Assembly: GCF_005938645.2 (NCBI RefSeq)
Contig: NZ_CP042171.1
Coordinates: 3,720,001 to 3,784,000, forward strand
Direction of reading: 5' to 3'
Length of the DNA stretch: 64,000 nucleotides
Source: Pedobacter sp. KBS0701
Lineage (GTDB): Bacteria > Bacteroidota > Bacteroidia > Sphingobacteriales > Sphingobacteriaceae
Shown here piece by piece: positions 31,868 to 43,304 of this stretch. The position numbers and the translations under genes are program-made. Numbering within the stretch: the first letter of the stretch is position 1; every line of letters starts with the position of its first letter. The notes under the pieces are model-generated. The model ran no database searches, was not told the DNA's origin, and saw nothing but the letters and a program-made list of their open reading frames with translations.

Positions 31868-34800
31868 TTAGCGGTTTCTGATAATCGTGATAAATCCTTT
31901 TTGAACCAATTTATTTGGGCCATAAGTAATGATGTAATAATAAGTTCCTTCCGCAAGATCGTTTCCTCCGATAGTTCCATTCCAGCTGTTATCATACGAT
32001 TTTTTGCTGTACATTTCCCTGCCGTTGCGATCAAATATCCGAACTTCGTTATTTGGATACATATCAATGTTCTGTACAATCCAGGTATCATTTATACCGT
32101 CTCCATTTGGGGTTAAGATATTATTCGCAACCAACTTATAGTCCTCATTTATCTTAATTGTGATCGACGCGGAGCTAACGCAACCGCTGGCATTGGTTAC
32201 ACGAACCGTATAAGTTGTAGTTTGTGCCGGACGAACGCTGAGGGATGCGGTATTCTGTCCGCTGACAATGCCGCTTGCTGTAGACCAGCTATAAGCTGTG
32301 CCTCCACTGGCGGTTAATACCGTTGTTTCACCCTTACTAATTTCAGTGCCTTTATTGCTTAAAATACTTACCAATGGAACTGCATTGATTGTTAACGTAC
32401 CGTTTACATATACAAAACTGTAATTGTTTGACACACCACCAGACGGTACCAATACATAATTGCCTGCTACATTTCTATTGGCAGTAGTACTGACAGTTGG
32501 TTTTGTGCTCAATGAATTTTCAGTATCACCTGCTTTAAAACCAGTATAAGTTACGCCAAACGTTGGGAAACCGTCTGACTGGCACATTACTGCATTGGTT
32601 GCCGTAACAGTAAGTGCAGATTTAGTAATGGTCAGGTTAGCACCAACATAGGTTAAGGTATAATTGCCGTTCAAGGCTAATGTACCCTGGTTGATGGCAT
32701 AAGTACCCACATTTTCGCCAGGTGATCTGGTCAATGTTCCGCTGAAAGCATCTGTTCCTACCAGTGAAGGAGCAAAAGTATAAGTTAGTGCAGGATCAGC
32801 ATCGCCGTAGGTTTTGCTTTTTGCTGCCGCTGTTACCGTTACCGTTTTTGCTCCGATCGTTAAATCAGCACCAACATAAGTTAAGCTATAATTGCCGTTC
32901 AGGGCTAATGTACCCTGGTTGATGGCATAAGTGCCCACATTTTCGCCAGGTGATCTGGTCAAACTTCCGCTGAAAGCATCTGTGCCCACCAATGCCGGAG
33001 CAAAGGTATAAGTCAATGCAGGATCAGCATCGCCATAGGTTTTGCTTTTCGCTGCTGCTGTTACCGTTACCGTTTTTGCACCGATTGTTAAATCAGCACC
33101 AACATAAGTTAAGCTATAATTGCTGTTCAAGGCCAGTGTGCCCTGGTTGATCGCATAAGTGCCCACATTTTCGCCAGGTAACCTGGTAAGACTTCCTGTG
33201 AAACTGTCACCCGTTACCAATGCCGGAGCAAAGGTATAGGTCAGTGCAGGATCAGCATCACCATAAGTTTTGCTTTTCGCTGCGGCGGTTACCGTAACTG
33301 TTTTTGAACCGATTGTTAAATCAGCACCAACATAAGTCAAGGTATAATTGCTGCTTAAAGATAGTGTACCCTGGTTGATGGCATAAGTTCCCACATTCTC
33401 GCCAGTTAATCTGGTCAATGTTCCGCTGAAAGTATCTGTCCCTACTAATGAAGGAGCAAAGGTATAAGTCAGTGCAGGATCAGCATCGCCGTAGGTTTTG
33501 CTTTTCGCTGCCGCAGTTACCGTTACCGTTTTTGCAGCGATCGTTAAATTAGCGCCAACATAGGTTAAGGTATAATTGCTGCTTAAAGCTAGTGTACCCT
33601 GGTTAATTGCATAAGTTCCCACATTCTCGCCAGTTAATCTGGTCAATGTTCCGCTGAAACTGTCACCTGTTACCAATGAAGGTGCAGAGGTATAAGTCAA
33701 TGCAGGATCAGCATCGCCATAAGTTTTGCTTTTCGCTGCCGCAGTTACCGTTACCGTTTTTGCACTGATTGTTAAATCAGCACCAACATAAGTCAAGGTA
33801 TAATTGCTGTTCAAGGCTAATGTACCCTGGTTGATCGCATAAGTACCCACGTTTTCGCCAGGTGATCTGGTCAATGTTCCGCTGAAACTGTCACCTGTTA
33901 CCAATGCCGGAGCAAAAGTATAAGTCAGTACAGGATCAGCATCTCCATAAGTTTTGCTTTTCGCTGCCGCTGTTACCGTTACCGTTTTTGCACTGATTGT
34001 TAAATCAGCACCAACATAAGTTAAGGTATAATTGCTGTTCAAGGCTAATGTTCCCTGGTTGATCGCATAGGTACCCACATTTTCGCCAGGTGATCGGGTC
34101 AATGTTCCGCTGAAAGCATCTGTGCCCACCAATGCCGGAGCAAAAGTATAAGTCAGTGCAGGATCAGCATCTCCATAAGTTTTGCTTTTCGCTGCCGCTG
34201 TTACCGTTACCGTTTTTGCACCGATTGTTAAATCAGCACCAACATAAGTTAAGGTATAATTGCCGTTCAAGGCCAGTGTACCTTGATTGATCGCATAAGT
34301 ACCTACGTTTTCTCCAGTCAATCTGGTCAAAGTTCCGCTGAAAGTATCTGTTCCTACCAATGCCGGAGCAAAAGTATAAGTCAGTACAGGATCAGCATCT
34401 CCATAAGTTTTGCTTTTCGCTGCGGCCGCTACCGTAACTGTTTTTGCTCCGATCGTTAAATCAGCACCAACATAAGTTAAGCTATAATTGCCGTTCAGGG
34501 CTAATGTACCTTGGTTGATGGCATAAGTACCCACGTTTTCGCCAGGTGATCTGGTCAATGTTCCGCTGAAAGTATCTGTTCCTACCAATGCCGGAGCAAA
34601 GGTATAAGTTAGTACAGGATCGGCATCTCCATAAGTTTTGCTTTTCGCTGTGGCCGTTACCGTAACTGTTTTTGCTCCGATCGTTAAATCAGTACCAACA
34701 TAGGTTAAGGTATAATTGCTGTTCAAGGCCAATGTACCTTGATTGATCGCATAAGTACCCACGTTCTCGCCAGATAACCTGGTCAAACTTCCGCTGAAAC

Positions 34801-37800
34801 TGTCACCTGTTACCAATGCCGGAGCAAAGGTATAAGTCAGTGCAGGATCAGCATCGCCGTAGGTTTTGCTTTTTGCTGCGGCCGTTACCGTAACTGTTTT
34901 TGCTCCGATTGTTAAATCAGCACCAACATAGGTTAAGGTATAATTGCTGTTCAAGGCCAATGTACCTTGATTGATCGCATAAGTACCCACGTTCTCGCCA
35001 GATAACCTGGTCAAACTTCCGCTGAAACTGTCACCTGTTACCAATGCCGGAGCAAAGGTATAAGTCAGTGCAGGATCAGCATCGCCGTAGGTTTTGCTTT
35101 TTGCTGCGGCCGTTACCGTAACTGTTTTTGCTCCGATTGTTAAATCAGCACCAACATAAGTCAAGGTATAATTGCTGTTCAAGGCTAATGTACCCTGGTT
35201 GATGGCATAAGTTCCTACATTCTCGCCAGGTAACCTGGTCAGACTTCCGCTAAAACTGTCACCCGTTACCAATGCCGGAGCAAAGGTATAAGTCAGTGCA
35301 GGATCAGCATCTCCATAAGTTTTGCTTTTCACTGCCGCTGTTACCGTAACTGTTTTTGCACTGATTGTTAAATCAGCACCAACATAGGTTAAGCTATAAT
35401 TGCTGCTTAGAGCTAGTGTACCCTGGTTGATGGCATAAGTTCCCACATTCTCGCCAGGTAATCTGGTCAATGTTCCGCTGAAACTGTCACCTGTTACCAA
35501 TGCCGGAGCAAAGGTATAAGTCAGTGCAGGATCAGCATCTCCATAAGTTTTGCTTTTCGCTGCCGCTGTTACCGTTACCGTTTTTGCTCCGATCGTTAAA
35601 TCAGCACCAACATAAGCTAAGGTATAATTGCCGTTCAAGGCCAGTGTGCCCTGGTTGATGGCATACGTACCTACATTTTCTCCAGGTGATCTGGTCAGAC
35701 TTCCGCTGAAACTGTCACCTGTTACCAATGCCGGAGCAAAGGTATAAGTCAGTGCAGGATCAGCATCGCCGTAGGTTTTGCTTTTCGCTGCTGCTGTTAC
35801 CGTTACCGTTTTTGCTCCGATCGTTAAATCAGCACCAACATAAGTTAAGGTATAATTGCTGTTCAAGGCCAGTGTGCCCTGGTTGATGGCATACGTACCT
35901 ACATTTTCTCCAGGTGATCTGGTCAGACTTCCGCTGAAACTGTCACCTGTTACCAATGCCGGAGCAAAGGTATAAGTCAGTGCAGGATCAGCATCGCCGT
36001 AGGTTTTGCTTTTCGCTGCTGCTGTTACCGTTACCGTTTTTGCTCCGATCGTTAAATCAGCACCAACATAAGTTAAGGTATAATTGCTGTTCAGGGCTAA
36101 TGTTCCCTGGTTGATGGCATAAGTGCCCACATTTTCGCCAGGTGATCGGGTCAATGTTCCGCTGAAAGCATCTGTTCCTACCAATGCCGGAGCAAAGGTA
36201 TAAGTTAGTGCAGGATCAGCATCTCCATAAGTTTTGCTTTTCGCTGCCGCTGTTACCGTTACCGTTTTTGCTCCGATCGTTAAATCAGCACCAACATAGG
36301 TTAAGGTATAATTGCTGTTCAAGGCCAGTGTACCCTGGTTGATGGCATAAGTACCCACATTTTCGCCAGGTGATCTGCTTAGACTTCCGCTGAAGCTATC
36401 ACCTGTTACCAGTGAAGATGCAGAGGTATAAGTCAATACAGGATCAGCATCGCCGTAGGTTTTGCTTTTCGCTGCCGCAGTTACCGTTACCGTTTTTGCA
36501 CCGATTGCTAAATCAGCACCAACATAAGTTAAGGTATAATTGCCGTTCAAGGCCAGTGTACCTTGATTGATCGCATAAGTACCTACGTTTTCTCCAGGCA
36601 ATCTGGTCAAAGTTCCGCTGAAACTGTCACCTGTTACCAATGCAGGAGCAAAAGTATAAGTCAGTACAGGATCAGCATCTCCATAAGTTTTGCTTTTCGT
36701 TGCCGCAGTTACCGTTACCGTTTTTGCACTGATTGTTAAATCAGTACCAACATAGGTTAAGCTATAATTGCTGCTCAAGGCCAGTGTGCCCTGGTTGATC
36801 GCATAAGTTCCTACATTCTCGCCAGGTAACCTGGTCAGACTTCCGCTGAAACTGTCACCCGTTACCAATGCCGGAGCAAAGGTATAAGTCAGTGCAGGAT
36901 CAGCATCGCCGTAGGTTTTGCTTTTCGCTGCGGCCGTTACCGTAACTGTTTTTGCTCCGATCGTTAAATCAGCACCAACATAAGTTAAGGTATAGTTGCT
37001 GCTCAAGGCCAGTGTGCCCTGGTTGATCGCATAAGTGCCTACGTTCTCGCCAGGTAATCTGGTCAATGTTCCGCTGAAACTGTCACCTGTTACCAATGCC
37101 GGAGCAAAAGTATAAGTCAGTACAGGATCAGCATCACCATAAGTTTTGCTTTTCGCTGCCGCGGTTACCATAATGGTTTTCTTGTTTACTGTTAACGCCT
37201 GCTGCACATCTGTCGCTGCACTATGTGTTGCATCTCCTGCCTGACTGGCAGTAATTGTTGATGTACCTACAGCAATGATGTGGATTTTACCATTCACAAT
37301 GGTTGCCACATTGGTATTGCTACTGGTATATGTAACCGGAATGCCTGAATTATCACTTGTAGCTCCCGGGTCAAAATCTGCATCGCCATAAGTTTTTGTT
37401 GGCAATGTATTGAATGTAATGGTTTGGGAAGTGTTTGGAGTTCCATCGACCAGTACACCGGCGGTACTGCCCACATTGTTTAAAGTTGTATTTGCATTAT
37501 TACCTACTGCGTCTCTGATAGTAGCTCCATCAATATTTAACCCTCCTAAAGCAATACCATCCAAATCTCTATCGGTGCTCGCAACTGTATATCGATATGA
37601 AAGTGAAGAGGTACCGCTTCCCGAAATATAATTTGCACGTACGGTGCCACCTGTATTTAGAGTGACAGCTATATATGGTATACCACCTGTGACGTCAACT
37701 GTAACAGCTTCCGAAAAATTAACTGTAAAATCAAGATTTTGAGCAGTAGTGTAAGTACCATTAGCTGGAACAGCTACCGATGAAACTGATGGTGTAGTTT

Positions 37801-40348
37801 TATCAATGTTATAGGTTTCTCCTATATAGGGTAATGTTGTACCCACACCAGGAGAAATACCTGCTGAATTAGCCAGATTTAAAGTGATCGTTCCAGAGCC
37901 TGTGCCTGTGTTCAAAGTAACTGTATAAGTAGTGCCTGAGCCCGAAACGGATGATACACCGGCACTGGTAATACCAGCCGTGGTTACAGAGAAATTAAAA
38001 GTGTTAATACCGGTTACCGCTTTATCAAAAGTAATGGTATAACTTATCGAAGTGGAATTAGTTGGATTTGAAGCCGCACGAACAATTGATATCACCGAAA
38101 CCTGATTAGTTACAGTTAATGTTTTAGTAGCGGCATTACTATTATTTGGCCCATCACTCACGATAAAGGAGATAGTCCTGCTTGCTGTATTAGGTGAACT
38201 TGCTGTGTTATTGTAAGTAACTGCCCTCAAAGCCGATTGCCATTGCGCTAATGTAGCGGTAGCACCAGCCGAAGTTAACGTTAATGTACCGCTTCCGGCA
38301 GTATAGCTGCCCATAATATTTCCATAAATAGCACTGCCGGTATTGGTAAAAGCTAAAACATCCTGTGCAGTTTGAAAATTTCCTGTAATTGTTACTGTTG
38401 CACTGGCGAGCGTAGTATTATCCGTGTCAGAAATCGTTAACCCATTATCTACAACAATTTGTGACCCTAAAAATGAAGTGATTCCTCCTGATGTGGTAAC
38501 TACAGGCGCCTGGTTAGCAGCAAATACTGTAAAAGTATTGCTGTTGCTGGCTATACTTACATTACCAGCGGCATCAGTTGCCGTTGCTTCTACGCTATGT
38601 GAAGCATAAGTGAGTGCCGGCGATTGTACTTTACTCCAGTTACCACTCCCATCAGTTGTAGTAGTACCTATAGATGTATTATCTACGTATACTGTAACGA
38701 TACTGTTTAGTTCGGCTGTGCCTGTATAGGTTGGGGTTGTAGAACTCGTGCTTGATGAATTTGCAGGCGCAACAACAACCGGTGTAGCCGGTGCCTGATT
38801 ATCAACAGTAGCATTGGTACCATCAGTTGTGGTGGTATTGTTTCCGGCATTGTCCGTAGCGGTTACTGCCAAATTTCTATTGATTACACGATTGATATTA
38901 CCAGCCGTAATGGTATAGAAAGCAGTCCAGGTACCACTGCTGTTCGCGGCAGCAACGGCGTTTCCGCCGCCAAACTGGCTGAAATCAACAGTAACGGTCG
39001 AGATGACATCCGTATTATTATCGCCTCCTCCAGTATTGTTCCAGGTAGCTGCTACCAGATCACCAATCTTAAAAACGCCACCTGTTCCGCTAGCGCCGCT
39101 GATGCTGATCCTCGCATCGGTAACTGTTGGTGCCTGGTTATCCACGGTAGCATTAGCGTCATCGGCCGTAGTTGTAGGCCCGACTGAATTTGTTGCGGTT
39201 ATTGAAATATTTCTGCCTGTGGCATCAATAGCACCGGGTGTGATCGTATAAGTGGCTGTCCAAGTGCCGCTACTGTTGGTAGCTGAAACTGCAGCACCGC
39301 CTCCAAACTGACTAAAGTCAACAGTTACTGCTGTGATACCTGAATTGTTATCTCCGCTGGCTGTATTGTCCCAGGTTGCGGTTGCAACATCTCCTATCTT
39401 GAATGCACCACCTGTGCCACTTGCGCCGCTAATGCTGATCTTGGCGGCAGTGACTGTTGGCGCTGTTGAGCTGCCCAGGTTAAATTGTTTTATATTAGTA
39501 GAGCCAAAGCCCAGACTAAAGTTATACGCTGTGCCAGATGTAGACGGATTAACCCAGTTAGCCGTATTGGTAATATCCGCTAAAATTGTAGCTTTTGACC
39601 CACTTGATAAGCTAGGATTATATTTTTCATTGGGATAACGTGAATTAGCTGTATTCGTAAAAAAGGCAGTAGAATAAGTTGTACCTAGGTCAGATGGCAA
39701 TTCGCTATAAGCCTGAAGTTGATTAACGGGCTCAGCACTGGTGGGATTTGTATGCCATCCGTTCGAAACATTAGTAGCATTTAATCTGATATTATTAAAC
39801 GCAAAGATAAATGAAGGATTGCTTTCACTTCCCTGGTAGATGATTAACTGATCACCCGTTGCAGAAGGCCATGGATTGGCAGAAAGAGTAGTATTGGTCC
39901 ATGTGCCCGGGAGTATTGAAAAATCTGCAGCTGGAAGCACACTACCATCCCCTTTTAGGCCCGATGCGGTCCTAGTAGCTAAGTCAATCTTGAAGATAAT
40001 CACTGTACCTGCTGGTATCGTTACTGAAGGCTGCCATTGCAAAGTTCCCTCATTGGTTGTAACAATTGATGGTTGTGGTGTTGTTATTGCACCTACAAAA
40101 TGTCCTGCAGTTGAGCCATAGGCATTTACCCACCCCCGGTCGGTAATATAAATCACCTCATTCGCAGCAATATTATTAAGCGCCACGACCGCAAAACTAC
40201 GTATAGTTGTTCCGGCATCTACGTCACTATTCATTCCAATCACCGCAAGATCCCCTTTAGATAAAGCGGCCCTGGCACTTAATACATTGATTAAAAGCAC
40301 CGGGATAATGAATAAAAAATGAAATACCTTTTTGTAAAATTTTCTCAT
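31868..40348 (-). CDS. Giant T9SS type B adhesin with twenty MBG repeats
   Basis: A 2826-residue secreted surface protein. Signal peptide 1-27 (ends LSARA). Residues ~30-290 form an N-terminal domain resembling lamin-tail-like surface domains. Two copies of an Ig-like unit ([10 protein letters not shown]...VDFSQFGGG) span ~300-530, then further Ig-like and cadherin-like units to ~1050. Twenty near-identical 76-residue MBG-type repeats (core [26 protein letters not shown]) fill ~1055-2575, and one diverged MBG unit follows. An Ig/PKD-like unit precedes the C-terminal sorting domain ([36 protein letters not shown]) from about 2735, as in gliding-motility-associated T9SS type B cargo. porP lies immediately downstream. 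Confidence 0.92.
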   Translation of the reverse strand: MRKFYKKVFHFLFIIPVLLINVLSARAALSKGDLAVIGMNSDVDAGTTIRSFAVVALNNIAANEVIYITDRGWVNAYGSTAGHFVGAITTPQPSIVTTNEGTLQWQPSVTIPAGTVIIFKIDLATRTASGLKGDGSVLPAADFSILPGTWTNTTLSANPWPSATGDQLIIYQGSESNPSFIFAFNNIRLNATNVSNGWHTNPTSAEPVNQLQAYSELPSDLGTTYSTAFFTNTANSRYPNEKYNPSLSSGSKATILADITNTANWVNPSTSGTAYNFSLGFGSTNIKQFNLGSSTAPTVTAAKISISGASGTGGAFKIGDVATATWDNTASGDNNSGITAVTVDFSQFGGGAAVSATNSSGTWTATYTITPGAIDATGRNISITATNSVGPTTTADDANATVDNQAPTVTDARISISGASGTGGVFKIGDLVAATWNNTGGGDNNTDVISTVTVDFSQFGGGNAVAAANSSGTWTAFYTITAGNINRVINRNLAVTATDNAGNNTTTTDGTNATVDNQAPATPVVVAPANSSSTSSTTPTYTGTAELNSIVTVYVDNTSIGTTTTDGSGNWSKVQSPALTYASHSVEATATDAAGNVSIASNSNTFTVFAANQAPVVTTSGGITSFLGSQIVVDNGLTISDTDNTTLASATVTITGNFQTAQDVLAFTNTGSAIYGNIMGSYTAGSGTLTLTSAGATATLAQWQSALRAVTYNNTASSPNTASRTISFIVSDGPNNSNAATKTLTVTNQVSVISIVRAASNPTNSTSISYTITFDKAVTGINTFNFSVTTAGITSAGVSSVSGSGTTYTVTLNTGTGSGTITLNLANSAGISPGVGTTLPYIGETYNIDKTTPSVSSVAVPANGTYTTAQNLDFTVNFSEAVTVDVTGGIPYIAVTLNTGGTVRANYISGSGTSSLSYRYTVASTDRDLDGIALGGLNIDGATIRDAVGNNANTTLNNVGSTAGVLVDGTPNTSQTITFNTLPTKTYGDADFDPGATSDNSGIPVTYTSSNTNVATIVNGKIHIIAVGTSTITASQAGDATHSAATDVQQALTVNKKTIMVTAAAKSKTYGDADPVLTYTFAPALVTGDSFSGTLTRLPGENVGTYAINQGTLALSSNYTLTYVGADLTIGAKTVTVTAAAKSKTYGDADPALTYTFAPALVTGDSFSGSLTRLPGENVGTYAINQGTLALSSNYSLTYVGTDLTISAKTVTVTAATKSKTYGDADPVLTYTFAPALVTGDSFSGTLTRLPGENVGTYAINQGTLALNGNYTLTYVGADLAIGAKTVTVTAAAKSKTYGDADPVLTYTSASSLVTGDSFSGSLSRSPGENVGTYAINQGTLALNSNYTLTYVGADLTIGAKTVTVTAAAKSKTYGDADPALTYTFAPALVGTDAFSGTLTRSPGENVGTYAINQGTLALNSNYTLTYVGADLTIGAKTVTVTAAAKSKTYGDADPALTYTFAPALVTGDSFSGSLTRSPGENVGTYAINQGTLALNSNYTLTYVGADLTIGAKTVTVTAAAKSKTYGDADPALTYTFAPALVTGDSFSGSLTRSPGENVGTYAINQGTLALNGNYTLAYVGADLTIGAKTVTVTAAAKSKTYGDADPALTYTFAPALVTGDSFSGTLTRLPGENVGTYAINQGTLALSSNYSLTYVGADLTISAKTVTVTAAVKSKTYGDADPALTYTFAPALVTGDSFSGSLTRLPGENVGTYAINQGTLALNSNYTLTYVGADLTIGAKTVTVTAAAKSKTYGDADPALTYTFAPALVTGDSFSGSLTRLSGENVGTYAINQGTLALNSNYTLTYVGADLTIGAKTVTVTAAAKSKTYGDADPALTYTFAPALVTGDSFSGSLTRLSGENVGTYAINQGTLALNSNYTLTYVGTDLTIGAKTVTVTATAKSKTYGDADPVLTYTFAPALVGTDTFSGTLTRSPGENVGTYAINQGTLALNGNYSLTYVGADLTIGAKTVTVAAAAKSKTYGDADPVLTYTFAPALVGTDTFSGTLTRLTGENVGTYAINQGTLALNGNYTLTYVGADLTIGAKTVTVTAAAKSKTYGDADPALTYTFAPALVGTDAFSGTLTRSPGENVGTYAINQGTLALNSNYTLTYVGADLTISAKTVTVTAAAKSKTYGDADPVLTYTFAPALVTGDSFSGTLTRSPGENVGTYAINQGTLALNSNYTLTYVGADLTISAKTVTVTAAAKSKTYGDADPALTYTSAPSLVTGDSFSGTLTRLTGENVGTYAINQGTLALSSNYTLTYVGANLTIAAKTVTVTAAAKSKTYGDADPALTYTFAPSLVGTDTFSGTLTRLTGENVGTYAINQGTLSLSSNYTLTYVGADLTIGSKTVTVTAAAKSKTYGDADPALTYTFAPALVTGDSFTGSLTRLPGENVGTYAINQGTLALNSNYSLTYVGADLTIGAKTVTVTAAAKSKTYGDADPALTYTFAPALVGTDAFSGSLTRSPGENVGTYAINQGTLALNGNYSLTYVGADLTIGAKTVTVTAAAKSKTYGDADPALTYTFAPSLVGTDAFSGTLTRSPGENVGTYAINQGTLALNGNYTLTYVGANLTITKSALTVTATNAVMCQSDGFPTFGVTYTGFKAGDTENSLSTKPTVSTTANRNVAGNYVLVPSGGVSNNYSFVYVNGTLTINAVPLVSILSNKGTEISKGETTVLTASGGTAYSWSTASGIVSGQNTASLSVRPAQTTTYTVRVTNASGCVSSASITIKINEDYKLVANNILTPNGDGINDTWIVQNIDMYPNNEVRIFDRNGREMYSKKSYDNSWNGTIGGNDLAEGTYYYIITYGPNKLVQKGFITIIRNR
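32630..37190 (-). repeat. Twenty-copy 228-bp tandem array in the adhesin gene
   Basis: Twenty direct 228-bp units (76 codons each), for example starting at equivalent bases 32853 and 33081. Units differ by a mosaic of synonymous and a few coding changes (VTGDSF versus VGTDAF or VGTDTF; SSNY, NSNY or NGNY). The mosaic, in which variants shuffle between units, points to repeated unequal exchange or gene conversion. The assembly copy number may be uncertain with short reads. Confidence 0.9.
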
Positions 40349-40392
40349 ATAATTACTTTTCTAAATCTTCAATACTTGCGGTAGAAATAAAG

Positions 40393-40424
40393 GTATAACC
40401 GGGATTGAAGTTTACCGGTTATAC
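40393..40424 (-). terminator. Hairpin between third collar gene and adhesin
   Basis: GTATAACCGG (40393-40402) and CCGGTTATAC (40415-40424) form a perfect 10-bp stem with a 12-nt loop. On the minus strand CTTTATTTCT follows. It may act as a partial terminator or attenuator that lowers transcription into the giant adhesin gene, or as an mRNA stabiliser for the collar genes. Confidence 0.55.
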
Positions 40425-40453
40425 TAATAAATGATTGTGGATAAGCTGGGTTT

Positions 40454-41074
40454 TTAGTCTCTTGCAGGAAAAAGTCCTTCTATACAAATCACATAATTAA
40501 GTGCCATTGAAGGTTGCCTGTTCTCATGGACGGCAGGTGCTGTTGAGCCAGAAGTTGCTATAGCCAGACTGGTTAACTGCGGTCCGCTTACACTTTGTAT
40601 ACTCAGCGTACCATTAGCCATTGGCGCTTGTTGTGCCGGCGCTTGCGCTACGCCATATAGCATTTCCCCCAATCCACTTGGCGCACCTAAAAGATTGCCT
40701 GTAGGGCTGGGCTCATCGTATTGATCAGCAGATGCTTTAACGGTTACAGTTGCTGTACCTGCCGCAGGTATATATGTTAAACCATGTATATGAGCCGACA
40801 TTTCCGGCAGACCGATTGTTACTGATTCTGTGCCGTCTGAGTCACCTATGTTATATGCTGAAAGCCCAGGCCCCTGACCTGCACCTACAATAGTCCTTCC
40901 CTGTAAATCAGGTAATTTAAATGTGGTTGTACCATCGCCACCATAATTAATACCAATTATAGCATATAATGCAGTATAGGTACGTATTCCTAAAGTTTGC
41001 CCGCCACAAATTGACCAGCTCATCGGTGCAAACGTTCCTGCGAACATCCTTACCTCTCCTATAGTTCCTTCCAT
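40454..41074 (-). CDS. Phage tail-collar domain protein (MdpB-like), paralog 3
   Basis: A 206-residue protein with an N-terminal tail-collar domain (residues ~8-60, EVRMFAGTFAPMSWSICGGQ and GINYGGDGTTTFKLPDLQGR) and a beta-rich middle. The conserved C-terminus reads ALNYVICIEGLFPARD. The collar fold is found in phage tail fibres and in the cyanobacterial microcystin-related MdpB group. There is no signal peptide. It is the last of three tandem paralogs, 31 bp from the second. Its tail differs from the usual PSRN ending. Confidence 0.85.
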   Translation of the reverse strand: MEGTIGEVRMFAGTFAPMSWSICGGQTLGIRTYTALYAIIGINYGGDGTTTFKLPDLQGRTIVGAGQGPGLSAYNIGDSDGTESVTIGLPEMSAHIHGLTYIPAAGTATVTVKASADQYDEPSPTGNLLGAPSGLGEMLYGVAQAPAQQAPMANGTLSIQSVSGPQLTSLAIATSGSTAPAVHENRQPSMALNYVICIEGLFPARD

Positions 41075-41105
41075 TTTTGATAAGATTTAGTGTGAATCAA
41101 TTTAT

Positions 41106-41723
41106 TTAGTTTCTTGAAGGGAAAAGTCCTTCTATACAAATGATGTAGTTTACAGCCAGTAATGGCTGTATATTGTTGTGCGGCAAGCTACTACCTGCTA
41201 CACCGATGGTTACACCTGGTATTGGCGGTGAGAGATTACTAAGCTGTGCAGCATTACTATTAAGGTTAACCAGATTTGGAGAATTAGCTGGATTTGCATA
41301 AACATTGTCAGTACCCGATGAGTCTTGCGCCAAATAATTACCTACCGGACTATTTTCAGCACCAGAAGAAGCGACTGCATTTAATGAAATATTTACTGAT
41401 GCTGCAGTTGTACTGTAAGTAGGGGTAATTTGATGCGTATGGGCTGGCAGCTCTGATGAAGTCAGCGTATGATTTTCCTGTCCGTTTACCTGCCCTAATG
41501 GATAAGCGCTCAGGCCAGCGCCTTGACCCGCTCCTACTACTATGCGACTGGCAATGTTGGGTAAATTGAAAGTGTTCACGCCGTCTCCACCATAAATGGT
41601 GCCGATAATTGCATATAAAACTTGATATTGAGATAAGGACATTTGTTGCCCTTGGCAAAACATCCAGGTTCTTGGTGCGAAATTGCCTGCAAATGCACGG
41701 ATTTCGCCAACTGTTCCTTCCAT
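41106..41723 (-). CDS. Phage tail-collar domain protein (MdpB-like), paralog 2
   Basis: A 205-residue paralog with the same layout: collar domain at the N-terminus (EIRAFAGNFAPRTWMFCQGQ, TIYGGDGVNTFNLPNIASR), the SELPAHTHQITPTYS segment near residue 90, a variable glycine/serine/asparagine-rich middle, and the C-terminus AVNYIICIEGLFPSRN. No signal peptide. It is 24 bp from its upstream neighbour and 31 bp from the next gene, so the three were probably made by tandem duplication and are cotranscribed. The molecular role is unknown. Confidence 0.86.
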   Translation of the reverse strand: MEGTVGEIRAFAGNFAPRTWMFCQGQQMSLSQYQVLYAIIGTIYGGDGVNTFNLPNIASRIVVGAGQGAGLSAYPLGQVNGQENHTLTSSELPAHTHQITPTYSTTAASVNISLNAVASSGAENSPVGNYLAQDSSGTDNVYANPANSPNLVNLNSNAAQLSNLSPPIPGVTIGVAGSSLPHNNIQPLLAVNYIICIEGLFPSRN

Positions 41724-41747
41724 AATTATTTTATTGAGGTTTAGTAA

Positions 41748-42356
41748 TTAATTTCTTGATGGAAAATATCCTTGTATACAGATAATGTAATTGAGTGCAA
41801 TGCTTGGCATGATGTTATTATGCCCAACACCGACTCCTGCGGGTTGTAATGCAACAGTCGGATTGGGAATGTTAACATTTGTAACCTCTAAAGAGCTATT
41901 ATTTAAGGCACTCAAAGTACCGCCAGTAGCGAAACTGGCCATTTGGGTGGATCCGTCCTTGCTGACAAAAGCATTTAGCCCGTTATCTTGTGTACCTCCG
42001 TTAGGATTTCCATAAAATGTAGCATTACCTATACCATTACCCGTACCAGGAGTAACTGCGGCGGTATGCGTATGCGCAGGTATTTGATTTACAGTAAGCG
42101 GTACCGCTTCTACCCCTACTTTTTCTCCTGGTGTATAAACGGACAAGCCCGCACCTGCACCTACACCTACTACTGTTCTGCTGCGCAAATCTGGCAACCC
42201 GAAAGTGGAGCGCCCGTCACCACCGTACAAAGTACCCACTATGGCAAAAACTGCCTGGTTAGTGTTCACGTTTAACAACTGGCCCTGGCAAAACGCCCAG
42301 TTTCTAGGCGCAAAATCGCCGGCAAAAATCCGGACTTCAGCAATTGTTCCTTCCAT
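41748..42356 (-). CDS. Phage tail-collar domain protein (MdpB-like), paralog 1
   Basis: A 202-residue protein, first of the three paralogs. Collar domain residues ~5-60 (EVRIFAGDFAPRNWAFCQGQ, TLYGGDGRSTFGLPDLRSR), then NQIPAHTHTAAVTPG near 90, and the C-terminus ALNYIICIQGYFPSRN. It begins 6 bp beyond the stop of the formyltransferase-like gene, which makes transcriptional coupling to the enzyme genes very likely. No other phage structural gene is nearby, so this is a domesticated use of the fold. Confidence 0.87.
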   Translation of the reverse strand: MEGTIAEVRIFAGDFAPRNWAFCQGQLLNVNTNQAVFAIVGTLYGGDGRSTFGLPDLRSRTVVGVGAGAGLSVYTPGEKVGVEAVPLTVNQIPAHTHTAAVTPGTGNGIGNATFYGNPNGGTQDNGLNAFVSKDGSTQMASFATGGTLSALNNSSLEVTNVNIPNPTVALQPAGVGVGHNNIMPSIALNYIICIQGYFPSRN

Positions 42357-42362
42357 ATAATA

Positions 42363-43304
42363 TTAATTTAGGTTTATAAATTTTTCTCCTGCTTGTATGC
42401 CCATCTGAAAGAGCTTACCTCCTGAAAAATAGCCTTCGCGCATGTGCAAAATATTGATCTTTAAAAAACGATTTTCACGACATGCTACAATCAATCCATA
42501 GAGTGTATCAGCATAAACTATAGTGCCGGGTTCTGGCTTCGCCCCTTCCGGTAACTGAATTTCCGCTGGTGATCCTTCCAGTATGCGCACTTCTGTATCT
42601 TTAATCCAGGCTGTAGCGCCGTCATATTTTGGATTCGCAGCATTGATCAGACACTCTATTTCATCTGCAGAGTGCTGCTTCCAATTGATCGCAAGTTCCT
42701 GATGATCAGGTCTTTTTTCATACCTAGCCTTATCTTCAGTATTTTCATTTTTAACAGGCAGATGGCTACTGTTATTCACCAAGGCAGGTATTGCATCTAT
42801 GGCCATAAACCCTAAACGCTGGCAAAGCAACCCATAATTTTCGCCTTTCATAATCGGTAGTTGCTTTGACCACAAAACCGGGCCTGCATCGACATCTGCC
42901 GTCATTTGATGTACAGTAAGGCTTGCAAAACGTTCATTGTTTCTAAGTTGCCAGAATATAGGATCAGCTCCGCTATACTTCGGTAATTCACCAAAATGAA
43001 AGTTGTAATAACCATTACGTACCATTTGAAGCATATCATCAGGAATTACCCAGGGAAAACCGAATACCCAAACCGCATCTACATCTGATGCTGTTAACCA
43101 CTGTTGCATTTCCCGTTGCCACGATATTTTATTCAACTGCAATACCTGATCAACAGACAAACCCATAGCCAGCAGCGGCCCCAGCAATATTTTGTTGCTT
43201 CGCTTCAGCATAGCCACACCACCTAAAAGTCCTTTTGAGGCCAATGCCTGGACTGTTGGAAATGCAAGCGAATCTGAATTGCAAATAACTGCTATTTTCT
43301 TCAT
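42363..43304 (-). CDS. Formyltransferase-fold protein (methionyl-tRNA formyltransferase-like)
   Basis: A 313-residue protein whose central domain matches the formyltransferase fold: YNFHFGELPKYSG near residue 100 gives the Asn and His, and DVDAGPVLWSKQ gives the Asp, so the Asn-His-Asp catalytic set is kept. The fold transfers formyl groups from 10-formyltetrahydrofolate to amines (tRNA, amino sugars). The C-terminal part resembles a Fmt-type barrel (GTIVYADTLYGLIVACREN). The housekeeping Fmt should lie elsewhere, so another substrate is likely. The ATG at 43304 overlaps the previous stop as TAATG. Confidence 0.82.
   Translation of the reverse strand: MKKIAVICNSDSLAFPTVQALASKGLLGGVAMLKRSNKILLGPLLAMGLSVDQVLQLNKISWQREMQQWLTASDVDAVWVFGFPWVIPDDMLQMVRNGYYNFHFGELPKYSGADPIFWQLRNNERFASLTVHQMTADVDAGPVLWSKQLPIMKGENYGLLCQRLGFMAIDAIPALVNNSSHLPVKNENTEDKARYEKRPDHQELAINWKQHSADEIECLINAANPKYDGATAWIKDTEVRILEGSPAEIQLPEGAKPEPGTIVYADTLYGLIVACRENRFLKINILHMREGYFSGGKLFQMGIQAGEKFINLN

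Noticed and set aside
32630..37190. CRISPR array or assembly artefact, because of regular repeats
   Set aside because: The 228-bp units are coding, in frame throughout, with no spacers; unit differences argue against a simple assembly loop, though copy number should be checked with long reads.
40454..42356. Prophage remnant, because of tail-collar domains
   Set aside because: No capsid, terminase, sheath, baseplate or integrase gene is near; the three genes are in an operon with metabolic enzymes.
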